The notes under the pieces are model-generated. The model had not been told where the DNA came from and ran no database searches. It was given only the letters and a program-made list of their open reading frames with translations. A program made the translations under genes and the position numbers. From NCBI GenBank assembly GCA_003988855.1, contig QYAI01000032.1, forward strand, positions 124,001 through 188,000: 64,000 nucleotides of DNA. The letters run 5' to 3'. Origin of the DNA: Arachnopeziza araneosa. Taxonomy: Eukaryota; Ascomycota; Leotiomycetes; Helotiales; Arachnopezizaceae. Below, piece after piece: positions 11,489-22,285 of the stretch (its first letter is position 1; each line of letters starts with the position of its first letter).

Positions 11489-12694
11489 TCAAATCGATAA
11501 TTCTCCCACCTCTAAAAAGCCAACGATTTCCAGATCCTTAACCAAGGCTAGGATTGTGTCCTCTGCGAGGCTCCGATTTTTAGCCCATGCAATTGCTTTT
11601 GATATTTCTGTGTCAAAAGCCACTTCAACCCACTGATTTCTCTGAACCATGAGACCCGAGATACATGTCGCCGGCTCATCCAACTGAACAGTTTGAAGTC
11701 TCTTAATCCTTGTCGGTGAGACAACCACTTCATCTCCGTACTTGACCCAACCACTCTTGCTCCGATAGGCGGCCATCAAAATATGTGCTCCACTTATTGG
11801 TCCAAGCCCGACCTCTAATACATCTTCCATCTTGATGGCGACTTCATTTACCACTTTCATCTTCGTCGGTACAATGGCTTGACCAATTGCTCCACCTGGA
11901 TGATTCTGCGAAAATACAGACTGGACATTGACATGCAACTCGTTACTAATAACTACCGCCAACGCATCACCAAGCGCAAGGGCCATAGTTGTACTCGTTG
12001 TTGGTGCATTGAATCCAAAGCTATCTGTCTCAGATTGATGTATTGGTGCGGGAAGCAGGATGCAGTTGGGTCGATGTTTGATAATCTCACAAGTACTCGG
12101 GTGGGTGTGGCTCGTCATAATTAGAAGAGGTAATGACGAGTCAAAATGTGGCAACAAGCTTAGCAATTCTGGAGTCTTGCCAGAGAAGGTGATCAGAAGA
12201 ATCGTATCGTATTTCCCAATCTTTCCGAGATCACCGTGAAGTGCCTCCGTGGGGTGGAGGTATGTGGAGTGAATTTTGAGTGAGTTCATCGTGGCAACCA
12301 GTTTTTTCGCAATGTGCCCCGACTTTCCAACACCACAAATGACTAGCTTGCCTTTCTCACCTCGAAACCGTGTAATTGCATCAACGGCTGAAGTGAAGCC
12401 ACTCCGCGCAATTGGGTCCGTCTCATAAAGGCGAGTTAAGTAGGAAAGGGCAGTAGCTTCCGTGCTAAGGACATGAACGGCGCTTGAGAGCCATTGTTGG
12501 TGGAATGTGGAACATGGCGAGGATAGCTCTACCTCAGGAGGGGTAATTGAGAGTAAGTCGCCGGGAGACGAAGTGAGAGCAAGCTCGCAAGGTGTAGCAG
12601 GAGATGGTGGTGAGGGCGGGGGAATAGACGTCCCATAAGAAGAAGTGAGGAGGTACACTTCGCTATTCTGGACAGGTTGATGTTCGATGGCCAT
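11489..12694 (-). CDS. SIS-domain sugar-phosphate isomerase, KpsF/GutQ-like
   Basis: Intronless, 401 residues. An N-terminal Ser/Pro-rich stretch (about 1-60) precedes a SIS domain at about 75-245. The domain carries GVGKSGHIAKK, the THPTEALHGDLG-like block (LHPTEALHGDLG) and ITFSGKTPEL, which are hallmarks of bacterial arabinose-5-phosphate isomerases. The second half ends in QNHPGGAIGQ, also typical. The family interconverts ribulose-5-phosphate and arabinose-5-phosphate. Bacterial members have two CBS domains at the C-terminus; here the equivalent region (about 260-401) is only weakly CBS-like. Fungi lack Kdo/LPS synthesis, so the physiological substrate is unclear. Similar genes are scattered in fungi, which makes an ancient bacterial origin plausible. 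Confidence 0.85.
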   Translation of the reverse strand: MAIEHQPVQNSEVYLLTSSYGTSIPPPSPPSPATPCELALTSSPGDLLSITPPEVELSSPCSTFHQQWLSSAVHVLSTEATALSYLTRLYETDPIARSGFTSAVDAITRFRGEKGKLVICGVGKSGHIAKKLVATMNSLKIHSTYLHPTEALHGDLGKIGKYDTILLITFSGKTPELLSLLPHFDSSLPLLIMTSHTHPSTCEIIKHRPNCILLPAPIHQSETDSFGFNAPTTSTTMALALGDALAVVISNELHVNVQSVFSQNHPGGAIGQAIVPTKMKVVNEVAIKMEDVLEVGLGPISGAHILMAAYRSKSGWVKYGDEVVVSPTRIKRLQTVQLDEPATCISGLMVQRNQWVEVAFDTEISKAIAWAKNRSLAEDTILALVKDLEIVGFLEVGELSI

Positions 12695-14651
12695 GTTGAT
12701 TGAGTCTTGGTACTGGTTATCGATAAGATAGGATTAATTTGAACCCTATAAGTCAATATGATAAGCTCGATGACGTGTATATAACGTATATTGAAATTTG
12801 TAATGAATCTTGGTCTAATCTAGTTAGCATGTAACAATGGACTACGATCGGGAAGAAGGCGGAAAGCTCGTGTTCGCTTTACCTTTTTATTTTTGAAGAG
12901 ATATTGGACAAGGCTGCAATGCCACCAAGCTATGCTAAGTTGAAGTGGAGCTTCGCGTATATTGTTTTCAATGTTCAAATGGAGCGAAATGTGAAGCGTC
13001 GTTTACGGATCATCCTGAAAGCGTTGCTGGTAGGAGCCATTCCGGCCAGGGACAGCTCTTTGGGAGCCAAATTGTGGAGATATACTGAAATGGGAAGATA
13101 CAAAAGGGTTATCTAGCCTCAAGCTTTAATAAGGAAAAGGGTCGGTGCCATGTCCGCCTCGGCCGTCGGACATCAAGGAAGGTTGCCTCCAAGGAACAAA
13201 ACCCTGTAGATCTTTATGCGCGATCCTTGTTGAGGCTGGTCCGTTTTCTCAGAGCACGCCAACAGCACGCAATCGCGCCCTGGTTGAGGTGAAGAGTCCC
13301 GTTGGCGGACTTGGGTATCTCGGCTTGCCTTGGAGCACTCGGCGCACCCATTGGTGTTGGACGGCCAAAACGCTAGGCGGCATCAGGATATCAGAGGGTC
13401 ATGGACTGATTTCAAAGCCCTCAACTTTTCTTTTACCGCCAAGGATGCAGTAATGCACCGGAGTGATGCAGGCGATAAGCGTTGGCCGATAACACCGAAT
13501 AGCAGCTTTCCACTTTTCCATGACTTGAGTCTTCGAAGGTGGTGTGGAATCCTCGAGGGACCTTCCAAGGCGGTGTGGAATGCCAGGGAACGGGCAAACG
13601 AGTGAAGCGACGTCGACTCGGCACGTTTTCAACGGTACCTGAGTTCTCGATGTTATTCGGGGTTGATATCGACATGGGACTCGGCTCTGCTTGTCCTTTG
13701 GATCTGACATGTCGCGACCCTTTCTCAGAGTACGTAACTCTGGAGTAGATCGAGCAACTCAGACTGCCTTGTTTCATGCATGTCATCTCGCTCCATGTCA
13801 GGCCAACGCGGTTTGTGCGAAAGTCGAAGGAATTTGACATGTCGATGTTTCAGGGGCGCTAACCACATTTACCGCGCTGGTCCGGATGCAAGTCTTCTCA
13901 GCGCTCGTGGGGATCCATCTCCAGCCTACATTGATGATTGGGGCGGATTTGATTGTCTTCCGGAATTGAACGGAGCCTGGGTGATGATGGGGAAGAATTC
14001 CCTAAAACAGGATATGGAAATCGAGGGAGTGCGTCAGGCACGTGATGGATCGAAACTATGATGAACAGGGCATTTCAGATACTCCATTGAATCCACTCTC
14101 AATATCTCAAATCTGACATGTCATTTCATTTCTTTCAACAAGCTCCAGCACTCCATGTACTTTACGAGTACCCACCAAGTCAGCTGATCAATTTAAAGGC
14201 AGCCCTATGTTTTTCTACAAAGCATTTCGTGATGGGCGCTCATGAAAGTCTCAATTGCTGTCGTACGTTGAACAGACACAGTAGATCTTTGGAACTTATA
14301 GCCCTTTTTTCTTTTTGGCTTAGCATTGCTCCGTATAATGTTTAAGGGGAATTTAGGGCATGTGGTTGTCTTCTTGACTCTTCTAAACCTCTGTAGAAGA
14401 TGAAATTATGATTAGAATGGACTTGATTGATGTGGCCTAAAGTCGATAGCAGAGAAGATACTCTTGAAGATTCCCACAACCTTTCAATTATGTACAAAGG
14501 ATATGAAAGCATCGAAAATAAAGACTTTAAGCCCTTTGTTTTATTTTGCTTCTTCCGCATCCATTACTCTCTTCTCAATCACAACTTCAATCTTCCGGGC
14601 AGGTTAAACCTTCAAACACTATTCACTAACAGCAATTTATAGTCTCTCCCA
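12695..14651. other. Long intergenic region without convincing genes
   Basis: Nearly 2 kb. The segment from 13140 to 14060 is relatively GC-rich and has overlapping open frames on both strands (for example 13433-13840 minus and 13145-13453 plus). None has recognisable motifs, a clean start or splice logic. Two imperfect copies of an AAGG-GGTGTGGAAT motif occur near 13539 and 13569. It could be decayed coding or mobile-element sequence. I cannot identify it. Confidence 0.4.
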
Positions 14652-14843
14652 ATGGCTGTCCTTAGCAAGTACGAAGCTCGCGATCATGTCAACCACCTCA
14701 TCGCCAACCGATCAAACTGGGCCCGTCATGAAGCAGGGGTAATAGTCGTTTTCGCCATAGTATTCATTGTTGCCGTAGGCTTATCGGTTTTGTTCATTTC
14801 CAAAGTCTTAGCAAGTCGTCAGACAGAGAGGAGACCGAATTGA
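14652..14843 (+). CDS. Small single-pass membrane protein
   Basis: Intronless, 63 residues. Residues 1-27 are hydrophilic with NWARHEAG just before the membrane. Residues about 28-52 form one strongly hydrophobic segment (VIVVFAIVFIVAVGLSVLFI), and a short basic tail RQTERRPN follows. The start context CCCAATGGC is good. The combination NWAR-EAGVIVVF recalls short conserved proteins of filamentous ascomycetes of unknown function. The positive-inside rule favours a cytosolic C-terminus. It stands alone in an otherwise gene-poor 3.7-kb stretch, which supports it being a real gene. Confidence 0.6.
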   Translation: MAVLSKYEARDHVNHLIANRSNWARHEAGVIVVFAIVFIVAVGLSVLFISKVLASRQTERRPN

Positions 14844-16396
14844 TATGGCCATTATGGTCACTACCAGGAATAAGGATGTGCTTTGCGGGCGACATGGGAA
14901 GGATTTGTAATCTCGTCAGGAGCCTTGGTGTGTTCGTTTTAGATGGCCGCAAATTTGGGGTGCATTGCTAGGACTTACTGCTCGAGGACGAAAGGAACTA
15001 AATCAGCTACTTATAAACGAGGCGACCCAATGTTGTGATAGGCGCACATGGATGTTCAACAGGCTATTTTGCAACAAAACACAAGTTCAAGTGTTTGAAA
15101 CTCATGGACTAGGTCACCGTTAGTAGCGGTTCTCTGAATCCGGTTCAATATGGAAGTGGTATATTATTGTTAAGCTGTCCAATATTCTGTTTTTGATTCT
15201 TTAGTGGACACACATTAGTCTACCTCAACGCAGTTTCGTGCCTAGAGTAGCCTTGTAAGTTTCCTAGACTGTTGCTTTCACCAAGCGGACATGGCTCGAT
15301 TCTTCTGAGCCAAATGGTTTCTTCCTTGATGACAATTGGCTGAAGTTTGATAGCCGTTCGCATTAGTTGCATGCAGAGGCTGTTTGTGATTTTTGAATTC
15401 TGAGAGCATATTGACCGCATCCATACTTCCTTGCTTCAAAAATTCTGCTAGTTGCGAGACTTGATAGCCGAAGTGTATAAGTTAATCTATCGAAGTTTGG
15501 TCAGCAAGGCAAGTTGTTTACGTCAAGCTGCTTCCGCGAAGCAAGAGAGATGGGTTGCATTATGCTACAGAGTTGTACAAGATGGCATAATTTATGACTC
15601 AAGGCTTTGTACACGCCGCGAAAGGCAGAAACGAGGCAATTGTACTCGTGACATGTATTTGTGCCTTATTTATATCCTCAACGCGCCTTGGGCTGCAAGC
15701 ACTTTGGATGAGCCAATCATCTTTGTCCTTGTTCGACCCGATCTGCGTCCTCCTCCGTTTCAATGGACTCGGCGCCTCGTGTCCAAGGCACCACTACATC
15801 GTCTCAAAAAGCAAAGCCAGCGGCATGTTCAAACAAATCGGCAGTGTTTCCCAGGCGATAAACAAGGATCATGAGGAGTCACCTTTTCCAGCATGGGCAA
15901 AGCTTAACTTTTTGCTCCCATCTCCCTAGCCCACGCGATTGAGCTGCGTGTTCCACGATGCCTCGCTGAGTGTCGTCTCTATCTATTCTATCTGTCCTAT
16001 CTACAGACTGAGATCGCGCGTCGCTCACTAGATATCGTTGCCATTTCCTACGTTCTGTCTTGTCAATCTAGGGAGGGGTGAGTGCTCGTCTGCCTTGACG
16101 CAAGCTCTGTGACCATGGCCGTACTGATCGGGCGACAGAACTGCAATGCGAACCATATAGATTATTGCGACGCGTTTCCAATCCCTTCAGCCTCTGATGC
16201 AATTGTTATATCAATTGCAGAGTTCCCTCGTCCTCTGGTCTCCGACAATCCATGCTCGAGTTCGAGGCTGTTCACGATAACCGCGGACCTCTTAGCAGAC
16301 CGTCACCTCGAATGACCTTTGCGACCAAGGCCGACCCATCCTCGATCTTGTCCTCAATTTCGATTTATAAATTTTCGCCGTCAGACTCAAGCGCAG
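14844..16396. other. Intergenic, no gene seen
   Basis: About 1.55 kb upstream of the long unknown gene. Open frames at 15452-15929 overlap in two frames and have no protein-like features. The frame of the downstream gene extends back to 16319, but that part does not look conserved. No repeats or RNA genes found. Confidence 0.45.
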
Positions 16397-19264
16397 ATGC
16401 ACATGGCTGCTTCATACAATACTCCACTCTTAAATAGATACACAAATGATGAAGAAACGAGACTACCCGCAGGAAGTTGCAACTTCACAAACTTGAGCAG
16501 CGGAGCAAATGCGAAATGCGGATGTAGAAGGTTTTGGGCAAGTGGGAATGGAACGGGCTATTGTTTCTGCGAACATCATGCTTGCTTTCATGACGCTGCC
16601 CCGGAAGGAGAAGCTATATCTACACCAAGGCTGTTGTCGGGTGTGAGAACCCCACAGGTACAAGTTCAGATTCACAGGGAACCCTCTGCGAAGCCACAGG
16701 AATCACTTCCAGATACCCTTCGCTGGAACCAATTCATCAATTCCGGATCTAGTAATGGAATGCCCCCTATACCTTCTCAATGTCTTCTGCCTTCGGAAAA
16801 TGCATCCACTACATCCGAAAGCCAATCTAGATACTCCCGCCCTTTTGGTGGACTCGGACTGAATACGTTGAGTCATAGTCCCAAGCTAGGTAGTGTGCCT
16901 ACACGGCCTGCAGAGACTCCCCGAAAGCACATTTTCGAGGATGCCAACGGAAACAAATTTCTCCAAAGCCTTACAGAGGCCGCTACGCCTAGCGCGCGAG
17001 CTTCTCAAGAACCAAACCATGAAGTTGATTTTGGAAAGACTATTGCAAGTGCACATGAAGTTCTTGAGAAGATTGCTGAGGCACAATCTCAAAAGGCTGT
17101 TGCTCTGAAAGCTTACAAAGAAGATGCTGGTTCCTTTCCGATTAAGCAATCTGGATCCAATCCCGAGACAGATGACTTTATCACTGCTCCCACCGAGGTC
17201 AACGAGAGCTTTCTTATTCCGAGGTTGAGAAATATTGTCAACAAGCTGGCAGAATATCCCACCAAGCTACAGAATCATGAGCATCGTTTAGTTCATTTAG
17301 AGAATGGAAGTTTTGTCCATGGACCTGTTGAAGATCTGCAGGATGCCAATGGCAGAATCGATAACAGATGCGACGACCTCGAGGAAAGAATGAGAGAGGT
17401 TGAAAAGGTACAAGCCGCCCTCAATGATTTGGCCAGTGTCTCTGGGAGGAATGTTACCTCGTCATTTTCCTCCCGAGTATCCGAGAGCTCATCAGCAATA
17501 ACATCCGCTGTTGATGCATCTCGTATCGAAGCCCTTGAGGCTCAAGTAGCCGAACTGCAGGCTTCCGCTCTTCCATCCCGCCTCCGCCCCTGGCAGGTAG
17601 AGGTAGTTTTTCTACCTTATGGCCCGCATTTGATGGGGATCTGGTCATCACAGCATGGCATGAGTCAACGGTCACGGTTGAATAGTTCGGTTCCAGATGA
17701 GTGGACTCAAACACAACTTCAGCACGAGTCTATTGCTATTGCTGCTCAAGCATGCCTGATCGAACATGACAGAGCTTCTGCCTGGGAGCAGTCAGCCAGC
17801 AACGTTGCCGATGTTCAGGACGTCGATCCGCCAGAGTGGCTCTTCGCTCGTTCGTGCGGTCAAGGTAGTCGGATCGATGCTCGTCTGAGATCTCGAGGTT
17901 TAGTGAAGAAAGTGCAGGTTCTTGGCTCAGATGCAAGAGATGTTCAAGCAGCAATCATGACAGCCTTTGGTGACCTGCCGAGCCTCCTCGCAGAAGATTG
18001 TTTCAGCCAGAACGATGAAAATACCGGCGCCATTCCAAAATCGCAAAGACAATATCTAGCTTTGCAATCAAGCTGGATACCACTAAGGAAACTCCACAAA
18101 AACTCATGCCTGCGCTTCTTAACTCCATCGGAGATGGTTACAGAAGCGCTCTGGACTGCACCATTCCTCTCCTCTTCTGTTGCGATGAGACATCCCAACA
18201 TGAAGCGACTATATGTCACCCACCGTGATAGCTATATCCAACATCTAGGTCACCGAACTTCAGAGTGGACGTGGGCAAAACTCCGTCTCCTTCCTCGCAT
18301 TTATCCCGATGCTCAAGAAGCACATACTCCAGAAGCAGATGCGCACGAGCCGTGTTGGGAGTTTGATGACAGACTTGATTCTCCGATTGAGAGTGTGCAT
18401 TCATCTTTCGCCTCGCAAATTTCCGATCTCAGCATTCAATCACTCGATAGTCCGCCAGAAGGCCACGAGGAAGAGGAGTTGATGAGCCGGAGTGATCATT
18501 TTTCCTCCGCACCAATTTCACGTAACACTTCCACAACACCTATCTCCGCCGCCCTTCCAGCGCCACCGTTCAGCCCTCTGAAAGAGCGAAATCCATTCCG
18601 ACCAATCCATGGAAGGACTTCGTCGATGCCTACACTGGTGCCTATGCTATCGAACCAAAGTGGTAAACGACGAATCACCTCCGAGGAAAGTGAGACTGGG
18701 ATTCAATCATCCCCAACTCCTCTCCCCGCACCACTCAATCTGAGCACAAGCTTCTCAACCAAACGTCGCCGTATCTCCCGTTCTCCTTCTCGCCCCCGCA
18801 ACACGCCTCGCTGGTCCAATGGTCCGCCTAGCCCATTTGACGTGGGTTTGGTTGATGGAAGGGAGAGAGGTGTGACGCCATTCGCGTACGCGACGCCTCA
18901 TTCCAATGCGCCGTATGCCGGTCCTCGTTCCATTGTTGACGTCTATGAAGATGAAGATGGCGACGAGCATGAACATGCGCTGAGTTTAGGCAGTACCACA
19001 GACCAGGATGATGATCTGGAAGACGGTGCGGAAGGCAAGGCGTTGAGTGATTATGACAGTGGAGAGCAGGGTCAACATAGGCAAGTTGAAGATGAATGGG
19101 AAGGCGTGGATGATCAAGATGTTTCTGATGGAGAGGATGATAGTGATGCAGTCAGCCTTCCGAGTGAATACCCCAGTACTCGACAAAGACGTGAAGAGAT
19201 TCGAGGCACCAAAATCGAAAAAGATTTTAGAATCCATGAAGATGTTGATTTGGAAGAAGTATAA
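16397..19264 (+). CDS. Large unknown protein with Cys/His N-terminus and acidic C-terminus
   Basis: Intronless, 955 residues from the ATG at 16397; a second ATG follows two codons later. Near residues 25-65 is a cluster CGCRRFW followed by YCFCEHHACFH. Its spacing of Cys and His suggests a small zinc-binding module. Residues about 270-400 contain Leu-rich heptads (for example LEERMREVEKVQAAL and ALEAQVAELQAS) that probably form coiled coils. Residues about 400-640 form a Trp-rich region with LRPWQVEVVFLPYG that looks like a folded core. The rest is low-complexity with a basic cluster TKRRRISRSPSRPR (likely nuclear localisation signal) and a long acidic tail. I recognise no characterised family. 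It may be a nuclear regulatory protein conserved in filamentous ascomycetes. Confidence 0.85.
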   Translation: MHMAASYNTPLLNRYTNDEETRLPAGSCNFTNLSSGANAKCGCRRFWASGNGTGYCFCEHHACFHDAAPEGEAISTPRLLSGVRTPQVQVQIHREPSAKPQESLPDTLRWNQFINSGSSNGMPPIPSQCLLPSENASTTSESQSRYSRPFGGLGLNTLSHSPKLGSVPTRPAETPRKHIFEDANGNKFLQSLTEAATPSARASQEPNHEVDFGKTIASAHEVLEKIAEAQSQKAVALKAYKEDAGSFPIKQSGSNPETDDFITAPTEVNESFLIPRLRNIVNKLAEYPTKLQNHEHRLVHLENGSFVHGPVEDLQDANGRIDNRCDDLEERMREVEKVQAALNDLASVSGRNVTSSFSSRVSESSSAITSAVDASRIEALEAQVAELQASALPSRLRPWQVEVVFLPYGPHLMGIWSSQHGMSQRSRLNSSVPDEWTQTQLQHESIAIAAQACLIEHDRASAWEQSASNVADVQDVDPPEWLFARSCGQGSRIDARLRSRGLVKKVQVLGSDARDVQAAIMTAFGDLPSLLAEDCFSQNDENTGAIPKSQRQYLALQSSWIPLRKLHKNSCLRFLTPSEMVTEALWTAPFLSSSVAMRHPNMKRLYVTHRDSYIQHLGHRTSEWTWAKLRLLPRIYPDAQEAHTPEADAHEPCWEFDDRLDSPIESVHSSFASQISDLSIQSLDSPPEGHEEEELMSRSDHFSSAPISRNTSTTPISAALPAPPFSPLKERNPFRPIHGRTSSMPTLVPMLSNQSGKRRITSEESETGIQSSPTPLPAPLNLSTSFSTKRRRISRSPSRPRNTPRWSNGPPSPFDVGLVDGRERGVTPFAYATPHSNAPYAGPRSIVDVYEDEDGDEHEHALSLGSTTDQDDDLEDGAEGKALSDYDSGEQGQHRQVEDEWEGVDDQDVSDGEDDSDAVSLPSEYPSTRQRREEIRGTKIEKDFRIHEDVDLEEV

Positions 19265-19608
19265 GTATCGGGGTGTAAGAGTGGATCCTCGTCTCCTATA
19301 TTTGCCATATTTGTTTTTAGCGTTGAGATATATACCAGCAGCGTCGGCGTTTGGATTGAGTCTATCTATCCGGCTTTGATTTGTGTTCTTGTATCGTGGT
19401 CTCTCTCGATGGGGATGGGATGGGATGGGATTGGGATTTGAGCATGCAGAGACAGACCTAGACTGGATCTAAGAGCGTTGAGGCATAGCTCTCCACTTCT
19501 TGTATACTTAGATGGCAGTATACAGTATATATATGCTGTCATTAGATGACGTCGCTCTTATTGCGGATATAAAAAAGTTTAGAAGATATTCTCTAGAATT
19601 GCTAAGAA
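19265..19608. other. Convergent 3' intergenic region
   Basis: Short gap between the unknown gene and the convergently transcribed MFS gene. It contains the G-run motif described separately and an AT-alternating stretch around 19500-19540. No gene. Confidence 0.5.
19411..19435 (+). other. G-quadruplex-type G-run motif
   Basis: Five runs of three or four G separated by AT or ATT (GGGG, then GGG four times) within 25 bases, the canonical pattern for intramolecular G-quadruplex formation. It lies about 150 bp past the stop of the long unknown gene, on its coding strand, so it may be in that transcript's 3' UTR. Confidence 0.7.
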
Positions 19609-21254
19609 TTATTTCTTAGTCTGTGGTAATAGCTCATACCCTCCTTTAGCTTGTGAGATCCCTAGAGGAACCCTAAACAGAAACATGGCCACGGTGGCCA
19701 GACCCGCAAAACAAGATGTTATGAGGAATGGTAAACCCATCCAATAGCTTCCTAGTTCGATACCTTTACTCAGCAGCCATCCCAGTACTGGAACGCTACC
19801 CAGACCCATCAGCGTTTCCACCGTCGCAATAGCGGTATTCAGAGTCGCCAGAGCATTCGGTTCGACGACCCCAGCGAGGATAGCACGGATCTGAGGCTGG
19901 AATCCATTGCCGAAGCTGAGAATGATGAGAGATGCTGCCAGCAGCCAAGGCGCTCCCGCAAGCGCGGTGAGTACATTGCCCGCCATGATGAAGAGGATGG
20001 AACCACGGGACAGGTACAAGTCCCTAGGCAAGGTGTCTAAACCAAAGCGCTTGGTGAGCAGGAGTGAGGTCACGGGCAAGAAGCTCAGGAGAACCACAAC
20101 CGGGGCAATCTTGGAGATGGTCATGAAGTATGTTGCGCGAGACCAATCCCAGTTGAAGCGTTTCGTCACATATTGGAGCATGTTCATTTCGAAGGCGACC
20201 ATGATGGGAAAGCATAAGCCGTATGCAATAACGAGAAACATGACGTTCTTTGATTTTGATACGACGCTCCAAGTTTTACGAACGTCTGTCTTGACCTTGC
20301 TCCAAGCTATTTGTAAGACGCCTCGTTTTTGGTGTGGTAGCTCGGTTTCAGGATGCTGCTGCTTTGAATCTTCCAGCGTCTCTGGGATGAGAAGAGTCGC
20401 AAACATGCTGAGAACGAGCGTGCCAAACCCGAGCCACATGGGAAGCCAGGGGTTGATGCTCATCAACCATCCAGCAGCTGGACGAAAAGCAGCGCTAAGG
20501 ATAAGCATCATGGCATGCAACTTGTAGAAGGAGGAGGTTCGTTTGGCAGTGGGGATAGCGTCTGATAGGATGGTCCAGACCATTGCTGTTATGACAGGCA
20601 TTCCACCTCCAACTACAGTAAATATTGGAGCAAGGAGAAGATGCCAAATGGAGAATAGCTCTGGTCGGAGTACTGTTTAAGAAAGTCAGAAACGTCCTTA
20701 TTTTATTGAGCGCTACTACAAAGGAAGTGACATACAAACGATCAGCTCCCACGTGGTCGCGAGCGTAACACCCAGGATCCCAAGAAACAAGACGGGACGG
20801 CGGCCGTACTTGTCTGCGGTGATACCATAAGGAATCTGCACTACCAAAGCTAGAGCCCGATATCAGCTACGATACTTTAGCAACACCGTACATTTTACCT
20901 ACAAACGAGCATCCCAACCCACATCAGCCACGACCTAGCCATAGCTAGGGTTCCTTGAACTTTCGGATCATTACAACGGCTATCGCGTGCTCCAGTAAGG
21001 TGGGCTGGATATTGACCATGGCAGATGAAGTCTTCCATGATCTGTTGTCGAGGTGGCTCTAGGATGAACTGGCTAAACTCGATTATGAAAAGAAAATGCA
21101 TACACATGATAACAGCATGGCGGTTAGTGGTCTTAGGGACTCTGTCTGAGGAAAGATCCGTAGGCAGAAAAGGAGCTTCTTCGCTCGTAGGACTCAGATT
21201 GGTATCATAATCATGTCTCTTAGTGTTATCGGCATCCTTGTTCCGTATTGCCAT
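19609..21254 (-). CDS. MFS transporter
   Basis: Three exons (20903-21254, 20736-20849, 19609-20672) give 509 residues. The introns use GTAGGT and GTATGT donors and restore frame. The first transmembrane segment starts at about residue 48 after a hydrophilic N-terminus. The signature loop between helices 2 and 3 appears as YGITADKYGRRP, an MFS motif-A equivalent. A long cytosolic loop (KQQHPETELPHQ region) separates two six-helix halves, and the C-terminus is short. This is the DHA1-like fungal MFS layout seen in drug, toxin or metabolite efflux pumps. The sequence does not tell the substrate. No biosynthetic cluster adjoins it. Confidence 0.88.
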
Positions 21255-22285
21255 GATGATATAGAAAGTATTGGTCGTGCAGAGAGAAAGAGTAACTGAA
21301 ATGAGAGAGAAATAGCTGTAAAGCGCGAGGTATGAAAAAGATCAGAGAATCAGGAATAGAAAGCGAGATTGAGAAGAGTTGTTGAAGATATCTTGTGCTA
21401 CTTATGTGGAATAGCAAAGCGGGTTTGACCGCGCCGACGGATCTCCGGATATAGCACCAACTCTGACTTCTGAAGGGTTTCCAAAGCCGGAAGTGGTCTA
21501 ATATTTGGATTCAGAGTCCAAGATATAACTTCTGAGTGGGCGTCGACTTTCTGATATCCGCCATTTCGTATGTGAATCCAGGCAACAGTGGATAGCTAGG
21601 AGTTCAAGCTTCTGGTGATGAGACGGAGAATCCTTCAGACATGGCACCTTGAAGATGATTTAAGATCTCGAAGCGTCTTATACACACTTGTGCTTTTTGA
21701 CAGGTTGAAATGTAACATGACTGTTGATTGTTGATTGTGTAGAGGCAAGAAGAGGAGAGTCCACCGGCGGACTTTGCTTTTCCTAGCGGGGTGTTCAGCC
21801 ACAATCTACGGTAATTAGTGGCTGTGGCGTAGGTGATGTCAGCATCAAAGCTCGAGCTGTCATCGTCATGCACGTCTCGTCTACAGTCCAGCTTCTTGGA
21901 AGAGGTTGGCAACTTTCATGCTTCTGATCAAATCTAGATCCCATATCTCACGCAGACTTCCCTCTGCTCCTCGCTCAATTCCAAATCCAACTCCAACTCC
22001 AACTCTCTCGTGTCAGCTGAAATCGACTGACTGCCCAGCCACGTTACGCAAGACCAAGGAGGCTGTGTTCAGATCCGACCATTGATTGACCGACCATCTG
22101 CTGCCAACCTCACATTACTCCAAACCCTGCTTCTTGGCTTCTTGGCTTCTTACCTTCTTACCTTCTTACCTTCTTACCTTCTTACCTTCTTACCTTCTTA
22201 CCTTCTTACCCACAACTCGACTACATAACATCGCATCCCTCCTCCAGATATCTCTCGTCCCAACTACCATTGAACAATCAGCACC
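21255..22285. other. Divergent promoter region, MFS and RCR genes
   Basis: About 1 kb between two divergently transcribed genes. It contains an 80-bp octamer repeat (listed separately) just upstream of the RCR start. A minus-strand frame at 21604-21912 has no recognisable features. Confidence 0.5.
22131..22210 (+). repeat. Octamer tandem repeat, ten units
   Basis: Exactly ten 8-bp units. The first two read TTCTTGGC and the next eight read TTCTTACC. The array is a pure pyrimidine-rich tract apart from the GG/A positions. It ends 75 bp before the RCR start codon, so it may be in the 5' UTR or core promoter. The two-versus-eight variant split suggests recent expansion of the second variant. Confidence 0.9.

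Noticed and set aside
13145..14061. Overlapping ORFs on both strands suggesting a gene or transposon
   Set aside because: No transposase, reverse transcriptase or other motif, no terminal repeats and no start or splice logic.
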